Of a stretch of 64,000 nucleotides of DNA, positions 10,290 to 22,347 are shown one piece after another; the first letter of the stretch is position 1, and the number at the start of each line of letters is the position of its first letter. The notes below the pieces were generated by a model. The model ran no database searches and was not told the DNA's origin. It saw nothing but the letters and a program-made list of their open reading frames with translations. Source of the stretch: Apostichopus japonicus (lineage: Eukaryota > Echinodermata > Holothuroidea > Aspidochirotida > Stichopodidae); the NCBI RefSeq assembly GCF_037975245.1, contig NC_092576.1, positions 9,813,501 to 9,877,500 on the forward strand, in the 5' to 3' direction. Position numbers and translations under genes: made by a program.

Positions 10290-12610
10290 CATCTTAACTT
10301 AGCTCTGCGTATATAGTATACAATGTAGAGCCAATATTTGATCAATAAAAATAAATAACTTATATTTCTTACCATGACGTTCATGGAAAATGAATATTTG
10401 ATTTGGTTAATCGTTGGTATCAGGCAGACTGCGGGCATGCTTTTGACCAGTATTAATGTAATTATGATTGCATTTTTTTTGTTATCATTATTGTCAATGT
10501 AATGATAATATTACAATAATTTGTATTTCTATTTGTATTGAGGAGTACATAAAATAGTACCTACCACCCTAATTCTTACTCTAGTGATATGCTACAAGTA
10601 GGTTGAAGTAACTATAATACAAGAAATGTAGAAATATTCAAAACACACCGATCTATACACAAACATATAGGGGAATAGTTCTGAGGATACTGCTTCAGTG
10701 ATGGTGTATCTAGGAAATATTCTTACCATACGACATGATGAAAATTGATGTATTCCATTGTATTTGTCCGTCTTCAAACCCGGCAGAGCAGGTTAAAGTA
10801 TCACTGCTTTTTCCTACTCTATACTCGATAACTGATGTAGAATTAAACAGCTGACTTCCAGTGGTAAATGAATTCCAAGTTGTAATATTCCTGTCCTCAA
10901 TTATGGATGAATCCCACGTCAGATTTACCCTGGGTTTCGAATTCAATGCATGGCAAGTAATACTAAAAAATTTGTTTTCTTCCAGCCAAATTGCATCGCT
11001 AATGTAATTTCCATCTTTTGATAACGACATCACTGGAGGCACTGAATGGATAAAAAAAAATTATCAGAGATGCAGAATAGTTTAAAATGTATTGATTACA
11101 TGCGCCAAACATTTCATCAAATATTTTAAGTAAAAAACGAATACTTTTGAATTTCACTGTCATTAAATACCAAATATGACGTTGTTATGACCTTTTTTTT
11201 GGGGGGGGGGGAGTTGGAAAGTGATACTCATTTACTGCTCTGCCCTTGATCTTTCTTTTTTATATGTATTGCAAAGTTATCATTATTTCTTTGTCACGTG
11301 CCTCACGGAAAACGTGATATGTTAAATTCAAATGAAAGCAAATATATGTTTTCTCAAACACTTAAGTCACACTTCTTGAACAGTTCGCGTTAAACATATT
11401 CTTATTTTATAATCGAAATGGTAACACTTGACGGTTTCAGTGACCACCAAAAAAGGCTAACAATTCCTGAAAGGTCCCTTATCTTAGCTCTGCGTATATA
11501 GTATACAATGTAGAGCTAATATTTGATCTATAAAATAAATAACTTATAATTCTAAGCATGACATTCCTTGACTATGAATATTTGATTTGGTTAATCGTTG
11601 GTATCAGGCAGACTGCGGGCATGCTTTTGACCAGTATCACTGTAACTATGATTGCATATTATTGTCATCAGTATTATTAATGTAATGATAATATTACAAT
11701 AATTTGTATTTCTATTTGTATTTGTGGAGTACATACAATAGTACCTACAACCCAAATTCTTACTCTAGTGATATGCTACACGTAGGTTGAAGTAACTATA
11801 ATACAAGAAGTGTAGAAATATTCAAAAACACACCGATCTATCACACAAACATATAGGGGAATAGTTCTGAGGATACTGCTTCAGTGATGATGTATCTAGG
11901 AAATATTCTTACCATACGACATGATGAAAATTGATGTATTCCATTGAGGGTGTTCGTCTTCAAACCTAGCAGAGCAGGTTAAAGTATCATTGCTGTTTCC
12001 TACTCTATACTCGATAACTGATGTAGAATTAAACAGCTGACTTTCATTGGTAGATTTATTCCAAGTTGTCGTATTCATTTCCTCAATTATGGATGAAATC
12101 CACGTCAGGTGTACTTTGGGTTTCGAATTCAATGCATTGCAAGTAATATTAAATTTTTCGTTTTCTTCCAGCCAAATTTCATCGCTAATGTCATTTCCAT
12201 CTTTTGATAACGACATCACTGGAGACACTGAAGGATAAAATATTTATCAAAGATGCAGAATGGTTTAAAATGTTTTAACTACATGCGCCAAACATTTCAT
12301 CAAATATTTTAAGTAAAAATCGAATACTTTTGTTTTTCACTGTCATTGAATACCAAATATGACGTTGTTATGACCTGTTTTTTTTTGGGGAGGGGGGGGG
12401 AGGTTGGGAAGTTATACTCATTTACGGCTCTGACCTTGATATTTCTTTTTTTATATATGTTTTGGAAAGTTAACATTATTTCTTTGTCACGTGCCTCACG
12501 GAAAACGTGACAAAATGTTAAATTCAAATGAAAGCAAATATATATTTTTTTCTCCAACACCTAAGATACACTTTTTGAACAGTTTGCATCAATCATACTG
12601 TTATTTTGTA
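10290..12610. repeat. 1.19-kb tandem duplication carrying an Ig exon
   Basis: Two head-to-tail copies (about 10290-11470 and 11475-12610) are offset by 1185-1186 bp: the Ig exon ends at 10727 and 11913, and AGCTCTGCGT is at 10301 and 11486. The introns differ by a few percent, the Ig exons by clearly more. Confidence 0.88.
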
Positions 12611-13736
12611 ATTACCTTCGTTTAATTTTACAAATTGAAAACGTTTTAGATCTATAAAACATAATTCGGCGCCAAGTACGATATCCTCATTATAATAATA
12701 CACTATATTCAATTCTGTTTGTTATTCAGGTCTGTTAATTGTAATATGCAAGCATGGGAACTTGTATGGTCCGATAAACTACAAAATACATATTTCAAAA
12801 ATCAATATACAATTTATATCGGCAGGGTATGTTCAGGAGTTTCCGAACATTTACGTTATTCTGTTGTCCCAACGATAATTGCGTTAACGAAATGCCAAAG
12901 AAAGACGCCGATAGCCGAAACGTGGTTTATCCACAATGCTTAAGAAGGGTTTTATAGGTCACTCGGGTCCAAGGGTAACGGGAAACGCCCCTAATGTTTC
13001 GTTTTTTGTATTGCGGTTTACGACATGACTCGGTATGTTTCGACATCTTAAAATATACATTTTTCGACATATTTTGTGTGTTATTCGACATAGTCAATAC
13101 GTCAAAATTCGACCACCCGGAAGCTACCATCATAAATGATAGATTCTAGGTTAAAGGTGATATTAGTATTTTATTAGAAGTAATTTAGCCAGTTGTTAAT
13201 CATATTTAAATCTTGAATGTACATTCAATTCACATTCAATTTAGTTTGTCGTTTAATTTTGACAGAAAACTAAACCAATGAAACCAATATGTTATATACA
13301 GTTTGAGAGTAGCATCACTTGAATGATCAAATGGAAGAATTCAAAATGAAATGATCAGCTTAATGTTATTGCATTTATTTTAATTATTAAGTTGATTTTG
13401 TCAATAAGATGAGCAGGTTTTTTTTTTTTAAGAGAATCTATATATTGTGTTCATTTGTATTTAGCAGGAAGCATAACACAAATAGTATCATGTTCTGAAT
13501 TTAAGATACATTAACTATTTTTGCTAACGTTTTAAATATTTCAATTAAATTTTCATGAAAAGGACACCAATATGAAATGTTGATCCTGAATAAAACATAT
13601 ATAATAAACGTGATTTTCATATTTGACCTTCAGCAATGTCAAGTTTAGTTTCCTTTTAATAACTATCAGTATCATATTTATCATTTTAAGTTTCAAAAAC
13701 ATAACAAACATCATACAATTTATAATTCAAATTCCA
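12611..13736. other. Spacer between the inverted arms
   Basis: About 1.1 kb of AT-rich sequence separates the two divergent receptor copies. Both ectodomains would need first exons and a promoter here or inside the arm ends, but I see no convincing signal-peptide exon on either strand. It holds a cluster of phased CGACAT motifs (13021-13115). Confidence 0.5.
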
Positions 13737-14142
13737 TGGTGCTCACAGAAACCGTCAAGTGTTACCATTTCGATTTACAAAATAACAACATGTTTAACGC
13801 GAACTGTTCAAGAAGTGTGACTTAGGTGTTTGAGAAAAAATATATTTGCTTTCATTTGAATTTAACATATCACGTTTTCCGTGAGGCACGTGACAAAGAA
13901 ATAATGATAACTTTGCAATACATATAAAAAAAAAAAATATCAAGGGCAGAGCCGTAAATGAGTATCACTTTCCAACCCCCCCCCCCAAAAAAAAGGTCAT
14001 AACAACGTCATATTTGGTATTTAATGACAGTGAAATTTAAAAGTATTCGTTTTACTTAAAATATTTGATGAAATGTTTGGCGCATGTTATTAATACATTT
14101 TAAACTATTCTGCATCTCTGATAATTATTTTTATCCATTCAG

Positions 14143-14457
14143 TGTCTCCAGAGATGTCGTTATCAAAAGATGGAAATGAAATTAGCGATGAAATTTGGCT
14201 GGAAGAAAACGAAATTTTTAATATTACTTGCCATGCATTGAAATCGAAACCCGAAGTACACCTGACGTGGAATTCATCCTCAATTGGGGAAAGGATTACA
14301 ACAACTTGGAATTCATCTACCACTGAAAGTCAGCTGTTTAATTCGACATCAACTATAGAGTATATAGTAGGAAACAGCAATGATACTTTAATATGCTCTG
14401 CCGGGTTTGAAGACGCAGAATTACAATGGAATACATCAGTTTTCATCAGGTCGTATG
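14143..14457 (+). other. Gene 1 first Ig (C2-type) exon, hypervariable
   Basis: A phase 1-1 exon with the Ig pattern NITC...LTW...DTLICSA, giving Cys-Trp-Cys. It carries six N-glycosylation sequons in about 105 residues. The donor is G|GTAAGG; reading through it adds three residues (DIS after K) and stops. Two copies in the inverted arm (11913-12227 and 10727-11041) keep the Ig core residues but differ from it at 22-26 amino acids. Confidence 0.9.
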
Positions 14458-16257
14458 GTAAGGATATTTCCTAGATACACCATCACTGAAGCAGTATTCT
14501 AATAACCATTCCCCTATATGTTTGTGTATAGATCGGTGTGTTTTGAATATTTCTACATTTCTTGTATTAGTTACTTCTTTCTACTTGTAGCATATCACTA
14601 GAGTAAGAATTTGGGTGGTAGGTACTATTTTATGTACTCCACAAATACAAGTACAAATTATTGTAATATTATCATTACATTAACAATAACGATAACAATA
14701 ATATGCAATCATAGTTACAGTGATACTGGTCAAAAGCATGCCCGCAGTCTGCCTGATATCAACGATTAACCAAATCAAATATTCATTGTCAATGAATGCC
14801 ATGGTTAGAATTATAAGTTATTTATTTTTTATTGATCCAGTATTGTCTCTACATTGTATACTAAATACGCAGAGCTAAGATTAGATGCCTTAGACCTTTC
14901 ATGAATTGTTAGGGCCTTTTTTGTGGGGGGGGGGGGGAGCAGTTATAGTGCTGTCGTAGAACCCTTTAATTTATTCATTTCTTTCGTCTTTCACTTCAGT
15001 AAACGCGACAATTAGTCTGAATATTCCGAGAGAAGAAGAAGGTGAAAGAAATGAATACACTGAAGGGGAGGCTTTAATTTTTACATGTCAAGCTTTGTCA
15101 GCACGACCAGCTGTTAAACTGAACTTAACCATTTCGAGAATATATCCAGAAGGGACACACAAGCCGAATTGCACATACGAAAATAATTCTACATATGCTA
15201 ATTGTACACTGTCTATTGGCAGTTATAATGCTAGCTGTTCAGCCCGGCAGGAAGGTCCAAATATAACAACTTGGGACAACAAAACTTTTGAAATCAAAGG
15301 TTGGTTTGATAGACATGAAAAGTAAATATAAAACTGACCAGGTAATGAAATTATATTGCACGAAACATGTATTCGCTTAAGTATTTAATGTACCATGAAT
15401 TAACGCTTCCCTGCTAATGCATAATGTGTTGTAAGGATAGGGGGAGAGTATTATAGTGAAAGAAAAACCCCCTTAGTTTACTCTAGTTTGCCATTATAAT
15501 GTCAACCATTCTGCTTTGCAGAAATGATAAACTATATCAAAAACGTTAGATATTTCCTGTGATGCTAATGATGTATGTTACAAGAATGTGATTTTCATTG
15601 TACTTAATAATTTTGAACATCACTATTCAGCCATTGAAGAATCCCAGAAAAGGATGATTTTAACAACCGGTATAAAATTAAGAATTTATACTAATGACAT
15701 ATTTGTAGGTATCCTATTCTTCACATCACAATTGTCTTTTAAAGCTTTACTGTTGGAGGTAGTTACCTTTATAAAACTCTCTATGACATGATTTTTTTCA
15801 CATAAATAAATCTCTTATTTTATTTTGAGGATCAACAAAAACTCAAACTAATGACACGACTTCAGAATCTGATGCTCCTGGTAAGAAATAATCAATATTG
15901 TTTAATTTAATCAATAAATTAAAAAAAATTAAATTGACAGGTCGGGATACATTATTTAAAAACAAAACTGCTGTTAAAATCTGAAGTTTTTTGTGTGTGT
16001 TTCCTTAGTTAAGATGTCGGTATACTATGTGTTTGTTAGCAGAAAAACAGGTTTGATTTTTTGGGTTACTGTGAAAGTGAAATAGTAGCTATGACTTCCT
16101 CACTAGGAAGTTTGTTTACATATTTTTATGTTCTTATGGAAAATATTTGTTTAACAATGTCGACTTATATATTAAAAGGAAAGATAAGAGAAACTTTGTA
16201 ATTGAATTCATCATGTTAACATTTAATATAACTTAGACAAACAGAGAATTCTGTGTA

Positions 16258-16294
<37 letters not shown>

Positions 16295-19200
16295 AATGTA
16301 TATATATATATATATATTTATATACATATATATGTATATATATGTAAATATATATATTTATTTATAATATATATATATATAAATATATATATTATATTTT
16401 ATATTATATATATATTACTATATATATTCGGGATAAGTTATAATTCCTTGAGATAAAATTCACATATTCACTTTAACGTAACCAAACAAAAAGACGAATC
16501 ATAGATTTAGATAATTAAATTACACATTGAAAGAATTTTCTTTCCTCTGTCTATAGCTGAAACAACCACAGAACCCGATGACAACTCACCTCAAATGATA
16601 ATTGGACTTTCATTAGTCATAGCAATCTTACTGATTTTCAGTACAATAACATTTGCCATTTTGTGGAAGAAGTTATTTGGTGAGTTATATTAAGAATACC
16701 TTTTACTTTTTGAAATGGAAATGTTGTCTATATAAAGTTTTCTTAATTTAAAGAGAAATTATACATAAATGTTATGTACGATTCGTACTGTACATCGTAA
16801 TACAACTAGTATAATCAGATGTTTTTCATATATTACTCGTATGTAAGTATCCGGTCTGGCTCTTAAATTGACGTCATTTGATAATGATATAAAATACAGT
16901 TCAATTCTACACAAAGCAAGAATTCGATTAATATTGATAAGACGCTTAGCCCATGTTCGCGTAATAATTACTTATATATTATTATTATTACTTAATAATA
17001 TACAGTTAGCTATCGGAAGACGATTTAATCGGGTACTCGTAAGGCGTTCAATAAAAGGGTCCTGTTAGGTGTTATGATCTTAAAATAAGTTATTATGACA
17101 TCATAATTGAGGTAATAACCGTATTGATTTTAAACTGTATGATTTTTTAAAATAATGCCAGAAATAGGAAAAACTTGTGACTTAAATTTCTTTCAAAACA
17201 GGACACAGGACAATGACATTACCGACGTAAGTTCTTTTTCGAAGTTTATATATCTTCATTAATTCTGAACAGATCTCTTACTTATAGGACATGAACTCCA
17301 ATCTAGAACCCACTGACGTAGATATCATTTATTACATACTTAAAGGCATTGAAGACTCGCCCAAAACCGCGTGCGGCCATATGAAAAAGTTAACTTTCTG
17401 TTTGCTTGCAAGTGAAGTTTTTTTCTTGTCGCTACAACATGCAGGCAGTTATGAAACTTGAGACTTGATAAAGTAGCACTTCCTTTTGGCTAATGACTCT
17501 CAGGTAATTAGCAACTTACATACAAAGACAGAACTGATAATTTCCAATGATAACAATTGTTTTCGCTTAGGTTTCAATGTCTTTATTCAAATTGCTTGTG
17601 AATGTTTCAGGTTTTTCAGGTTGTTCATTTTTTTGAACCTAAATTTAATATTTTTATAAACATATGTAAAACTTGTATGTAGAACATTCATCCTCTAAAC
17701 GGTATTGACATAGAAATTCCGACGGAAGTTTCTAATCCTAAAATATACTCCTTTTTTTCCCTTCAGTTTTGCGATTTGTTATTTATTACATATATATATA
17801 TCTTATTATTTATTACATATAAAAGTAATTCAATATTCTTTTTAAATAGGGATCAAAGGGCACAAGGAAACATACGTCCTCTGCCATTAGCATTGATCTC
17901 AAGAGAGCTCCCGCCTATATATGATCAAACAGATATGATCAACGATGGTATGTTATGAACATGGGTTATTACTCCATCATTATTTGTCAAACCTGACAAT
18001 TATTTCGAATCATAATTACAGACAGAGGAATGATGTAATGTAGACAATGAAGGCTATGAAGTGACATTCAGCAATTCTTCCATTTCGAAAGAATTTTGAA
18101 AATGTTCAAATGTTCCTGATTCAGGATGTAGCACAATGGAATTGATTTTGGATTAAAAGTATTCCATCTGGTATCATGTACTAATAATGGAACGTTATGG
18201 AACTTATTAAATGATTTATCAAAGTTAGTTAATTCAATGAACGTTTTCTTATTAGACATTATAAATAAGAAATTAAATATTTGAATAATGTCAGAATCTG
18301 GTAAATATTCCATTTAATGCTTACAACTATGTTACAAATGTTTACAACGACTTAATCAAAGTCCATTCACTCTGGCTTTTTCCAATAAAAATTGTAGACG
18401 TAGCGGAACAAAGCATAGATGATACCGTCATCGGCTTGAATTCTGAAGATGTCCAACTAAACTTCCAGCTTCCAGGGGCAGGTACCATGAAGTACTGGGT
18501 AGCAACCTACTCGTCTGAAGGGGATAAAGTTACGAAAATTATTGCAAAGTCTGTCTCTGGTGTGTATATTTAATCGACTTTGATTGATTTATTAATTTCT
18601 CATGTGTTTCAGTAGCAGAAAATTGATATTTTTATAATAAGTTTTACAAATGTTATAAGTATACCGAGTGCTATGTTATTACTTCATCGACAAAACCACA
18701 GGAGTAAATATATATATTATGTCAATGAAACGCAAGTTATCACAGCCAGTTTTGATCAAACACAGAGTGACAAAGATATCCAAGAAACATTGATGCATTT
18801 AACTGTCTGTATACGGGATGTCATATAAACGGTTTCTTGTTATAGTTATGTTTTAGTAGCAGTGCCACTTTCTATAGATGTAAAGAAGAAATGTCTTTAG
18901 ATTTTCATTCTCAATTTTCTCTTACTTTGATAACATCTAATCAGGTGTGTCTTCAATTTGTTTATGTTTTTTCCCCGATGTAGAGAATGCCCGGATGAAG
19001 GAGATCCTTAATTTCCGTGCATTAGCAAAGAATGCGACAATTATGCCCAGACATCAAAACATTGTGGATGTATTAGGAGTGTCACTTGAAGATGGTGAGT
19101 GGCATACTATCGGCTATTAGTTGATATTTTAACTCGTACCACGTGTAAAGCCTGCTTTTATACCACAAATACATGCAGTTTTGTGTGAGCATTTAGGCCT

Positions 19201-22200
19201 CTCATTCTTCAAGTGCTTTTATTAACTAATAATATTTTAATAAGTTTAATAACAAACAAGTATTAGACACTAGTTTTAATAAGACACAAGTATTAGAAAC
19301 TAGTTTTAATAAGACACAAATATTAGAAACTAGTTTTGATAAGATAAAAATATGAGAAACTAGTTTTAATAAGACATATATATTGAAAACTAGTTTTAAT
19401 AAGACACAAATATTAGAAACTAGTTTTGATAAGATAAAAATATGAGAAACTAGTTTTAATAAGACATATATATTTAAAACTAGTTTTAATAACACACAAA
19501 TATTAGAAACTAGTTTGATAAGATAAAACTATTAGAAACTAGTTTTGATAAGATAAACATATTAGAAACTAGTTTAAATCAGACCTTTCTGTTTATGGGT
19601 GATTGATATATGTTTTTAGTGTTAACTTTTATTATTCAATCATTGATATTCTTTTTTATATTCAGTGCCGTACTTTATCTATCAAGAATATATTGAATAT
19701 GGAACCCTGAAAGATTTTTTAATGAGAAATTACCAGGAATCGTCTGGTGGTTCGAGCAAACAGGACACCCCAGACCAAGAGAAAACATTACATTTGACAA
19801 TGTTTGCAGCTGATATTTGTGAAGGAATGTTGTTTCTGAAAAAGCAAAATGTAAGTTCTCTCTTTCACGTTAATACTTAATATAGTTATTGTTAAGTGAT
19901 GGTCACAACAAGGCGTATGTTTAGATCCGTACGACAGACAGGATCCCTAGAACGCCGACCGTTATTGGTGGCATAGTTAGTACGGCACATTTATTCATTC
20001 CTTCAAAACGTTCAAATGCAAAAAAATGGCTTTGTCCTTTTGAAATTAATATTATTAGCATTATTACGGATATCATATGCTGAGTAACTAAGACTTGAAT
20101 CAATGTATTTGTTTTATTGTGTGGTGAAACATCTTATGTTACCGGTTATCAAGTGCTTTGTTATAGAAGTTGTTAACTTTTAGTACTAATATGGTCACTG
20201 ATTGTAAATAATTCGTATCTCTTGTTTGGATGCATTTTCTTCCAAACACAATTCAGTGTCACCACCCAGGACTAGCTGCGAGAAAGGTATTACTTAGTCC
20301 CAGTGGGAGATGTAAGTTGTACGACTTCTGGCCAGTTGATATAGCCCAAGATAGAGTGAAACAGATTTTAGATAAGGTTAGTAACTTCTTGCCTTCGCTA
20401 TTTGGCTACCAAGATAAAAAAAAGAGGAGAGGAAATGCTAAATAGTAATATATGAAAGTCTTACTTTAACTTTGGTTTTTGTGCTGTTTATGAAAGGTTT
20501 GCACCTTTCTTCATTATGCAGTTTAGGTAACATGTTTGTGACATTACATTGTCTGTTACATAAAAGTGTAAATTAATATAACTTTGTCAGGTGACCTATC
20601 ATGTTTATAAAAACAGATAATTTCCCAATATGTAGAAACAAAGTCACATAGTAAGGATATTCAATAACTTTTGTAAAATATGAACCATCATTTGCCTTTC
20701 TTATACTAATTTCGGTCGGTCTACAAAATAGAGACGTCAAAATGGACCAAAAATGTAGTCGCCTCTGTATATAATATGCGATATTTGATGGAAAAGTTAT
20801 CTCACAACTTTACTTATTATATTTCATAATGATTCCTCTCATTAATAATGTTTACAGAAAGTACCACCCCTAGCGTGGCTAGCTCCAGAAACCGTCTTCC
20901 TCGGACACTTTATGGAAAAATCAGACATCTGGAATTTCGGTGTTGTTCTATGGGAAATTTACTCCCTTGGTATGGCTCATAATAACCATTTTGGATCGAT
21001 ACTTTGCAAAGTTCGATAATGTATATATAAATTGTTGTAACGTTTCTACAATTACTATAGAAGCAAATGTTCATCAAGGGCATTCGTAAAGTTTGTATTT
21101 TTGATTTCTTTGAAACTAAAAGCAGTAGTAGTTGTTAACAGATATAGTTTATACCAAATACAGGCTCAAATGGTGTAAATACCACTAATTATAGTGTTAT
21201 CAGTCTTTTAGCATAAGCAGTAGCTGTATGAAGTTATGTATCAGTCAATGATCCCCTATTGGATTCTTATAAATAATGTTATTATTTGGAGCTCCGTTTA
21301 GTCTCGTTCAAATTCATATCACTTTATCGTTTGCATAAAAGGGTTACATGAAACTCATTTGTGATTATTAGACACTTCCTTTTAAGCATGATTACGTTGT
21401 GTTACTCCCCTTCCAGGAGAGATACCATTTGGTGGGCTAACCTGCGCTGAAATAGAAAGTAAATTAAGAAACAAGGAATCCTTAGATCAACCACTCACCT
21501 GTCCAGGAGGAATGTAAGTTTAAAACTTGTTAATTAGAGCACAATTTGTTGCTTCTCATACCGACATGAAAAATACCACATATACATTCATTCAGCATCG
21601 AGATATAAGAACTGTTATACTGTCTGACCTTTAAATCAATTATAAATGTTCAAATGAAAAGTCTTGAATATTTCTTTCATCTTGGTTTTTTTCGCAGTTT
21701 AGTTTTGTTTAATCATTGTCTCTAGAGACTAGCTGATCATATAAGTAAAACAAAGTACTCTTTTTTAACAGATCTAGATCTGATTACGGCATTTAAAAGA
21801 AACTTTGTCATCCATTTATTTTGTCTGGCAAGTTTAAACAGACGTGTTGTTTATTTGTAAAGCATATTTGCCCATTTTCTTTCCATTTGTAGTTTTGGTC
21901 ATATGCTAGCTACCTGGAACTCTGCCATAGACGAGAGGCCGACTTTTGAACACCTTAACGTAACATTAAGCTCGTTTCTATATGATATGAGAGAGGTATG
22001 TTTTTGAATTTCAATAAATATTTGAAATTAAATATGAAAACCGATTAGTTTACATGAATGACCTTATTCAATATATAACATTATTAAATCATTTGTATAC
22101 AAATACTAACTCAAGGAATTCATTTATTTTATAAATTTTAAACATTGTTTGATGAATATATCTCTTGTTTCCTTCTGTTTACAAGTGTGAAAACTTCACA

Positions 22201-22347
22201 AGAGGAATTTTGTTTCTTACAAAACCTTTTATCTCTTTTAACATATAGTCATTGAATAACGAAAATGATAATTCCGAAGAACCAAATTATTTCAGGCTGG
22301 ATAAAGACTCTTCTTCATCGGATGATTATATTGAACACATTATTTGA
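14143..22347 (+). CDS. Receptor gene 1: Ig-domain receptor tyrosine pseudokinase (5' exon not found)
   Basis: Fourteen exons join in frame with GT-AG introns: 14143-14457, 15000-15299 (Ig domains), 15830-15880 (stalk), 16557-16679 (membrane), 17202-17226 (micro-exon), 17850-17947 (juxtamembrane), 18398-18559, 18984-19094, 19666-19850, 20257-20376, 20858-20969, 21417-21513, 21893-21995 (kinase-like) and 22249-22347 (tail, TGA). They encode about 633 residues after a missing signal-peptide exon. The kinase-like part has a GAGTM glycine loop, IIAK (beta-3 Lys), [31 protein letters not shown] and DERPTF, all hallmarks of the receptor tyrosine kinase fold. The catalytic loop reads HPGLAARK instead of HRDLAARN, and DFG is DFW. 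The activation segment between DFW and APE has no Tyr, so catalysis is unlikely. A type I membrane receptor that signals through partners is the best reading. Ligand unknown. PTK7-like pseudokinases are analogous in layout, not clearly orthologous. Confidence 0.87.
15000..15299 (+). other. Gene 1 second Ig exon, glycan-rich
   Basis: A phase 1-1 exon with Ig cysteines in [10 protein letters not shown] and NASCSARQ and eight N-X-S/T sequons in 100 residues. The donor G|GTTGGT is weak, but the only stronger nearby site (GTAAAT at 15323) would break the downstream frame. Reading through the donor gives GWFDRHEK then TAA at 15324-15326, so a soluble form is possible. Confidence 0.8.
16557..16679 (+). 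other. Gene 1 membrane-span exon
   Basis: Encodes a polar Thr-rich start, a helix [20 protein letters not shown] and a basic stop-transfer WKK. Same length (123 nt) and phase as the left-arm exon 8654-8776; the helix is nearly unchanged while the flanks vary. Confidence 0.92.
17850..17947 (+). other. Gene 1 juxtamembrane exon, identical in both arms
   Basis: A 98-nt exon with the motif SRELPPIYD. The left-arm copy (7160-7257) is the same at every base by eye. Gene 2 keeps SRELPPI in its matching exon 47671-47771, so the motif is a conserved intracellular element, perhaps a proline-containing docking site. Confidence 0.88.
19235..19578. repeat. 30-bp minisatellite in a gene 1 intron, 11 copies
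   Basis: TAGTTTT-like unit starts recur every 30 bp from 19271 to 19570 (two steps of 29-30). Variants with AAGACACAA, AAGATAAAA and AAGACATAT alternate, giving a higher-order pattern. The reverse-strand open frame through it exists because 30 is a multiple of 3. Confidence 0.93.
20257..20376 (+). other. Gene 1 degenerate catalytic-loop exon (HPG, AARK, DFW)
   Basis: A 120-nt phase 0 exon holding HHPGLAARK and KLYDFWPVD. The HRD Asp and Arg, the loop Asn and the DFG Gly are replaced; the DFG Asp remains. Gene 2 exon 49728-49847 has the same replacements with the same length. Confidence 0.9.
22249..22347 (+). other. Gene 1 C-terminal tyrosine tail
   Basis: The last exon encodes an acidic tail with [10 protein letters not shown] and DDYIEHII, then TGA. 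Gene 2 ends with SYFSLDKDSS and DDYIEHIL. Both Tyr contexts (YFxL and YIEH) are conserved although the kinase domains have diverged, which suggests SH2 or adaptor docking after phosphorylation by another kinase. Confidence 0.85.

Larger units (their letters stand above)
7160..12227 (-). pseudogene. Kinase-less inverted copy of the Ig receptor (Ig-Ig-[broken Ig]-stalk-TM-juxtamembrane)
   Basis: Reverse-strand exons with splice sites matching receptor gene 1 are: Ig exon 12227-11913, duplicated Ig exon 11041-10727, remnant of the second Ig exon ending at 10193, stalk 9654-9598, membrane exon 8776-8654, 25-nt micro-exon 8171-8147 and juxtamembrane exon 7257-7160. All are open, and all except the remnant keep their acceptor and donor. 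The second Ig exon has lost its acceptor and first two thirds by deletion (left edge about 10275). All ectodomain exons are phase 1-1, so skipping the damaged one would keep the frame. No kinase-like exon or natural stop was found further left, where unrelated repeats and the ZIP gene lie. It is therefore a partial copy: a pseudogene, an expressed truncated receptor, or a donor for gene conversion. The Ig exons show no decay, which argues against a long-dead pseudogene. Confidence 0.75.
6796..12610 (-). repeat. Left arm of the large receptor inverted duplication
   Basis: Read on the reverse strand, this 5.8-kb arm matches 13737-18310 through exons and introns, from the intron before the first Ig exon to the intron after the juxtamembrane exon. 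It is longer because it has a 1.19-kb internal tandem duplication carrying an extra Ig exon, and it keeps a MITE that is broken in the right arm. The arm stops before any kinase exon. Confidence 0.9.
13737..18310 (+). repeat. Right arm of the large receptor inverted duplication
   Basis: Forward-strand counterpart of 6796-12610. Matching ends are CACAGAAACCGTCAAGTGTT near 13744 (left-arm reverse complement near 11440) and the AAATATTTGAATAATGTCAG region near 18275 (left arm near 6825). Beyond 18310 the sequence goes on into gene 1 kinase exons that have no left-arm match. Confidence 0.88.

Noticed and set aside
12719-13133. Frames in the spacer as first exons of the divergent receptors
   Set aside because: The forward frame has no signal-peptide character and the reverse frame only translates the phased CGACAT cluster.
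15588-15791. 67-codon frame in a gene 1 intron
   Set aside because: It lies in intron sequence also present in the mirror arm without any coding conservation or splice context.
19226-19495. 89-codon reverse frame with repeated LLKLVS units; also a CRISPR-like look
   Set aside because: It is the 30-bp intronic minisatellite; units are contiguous with no unique spacers, and the genome is eukaryotic.
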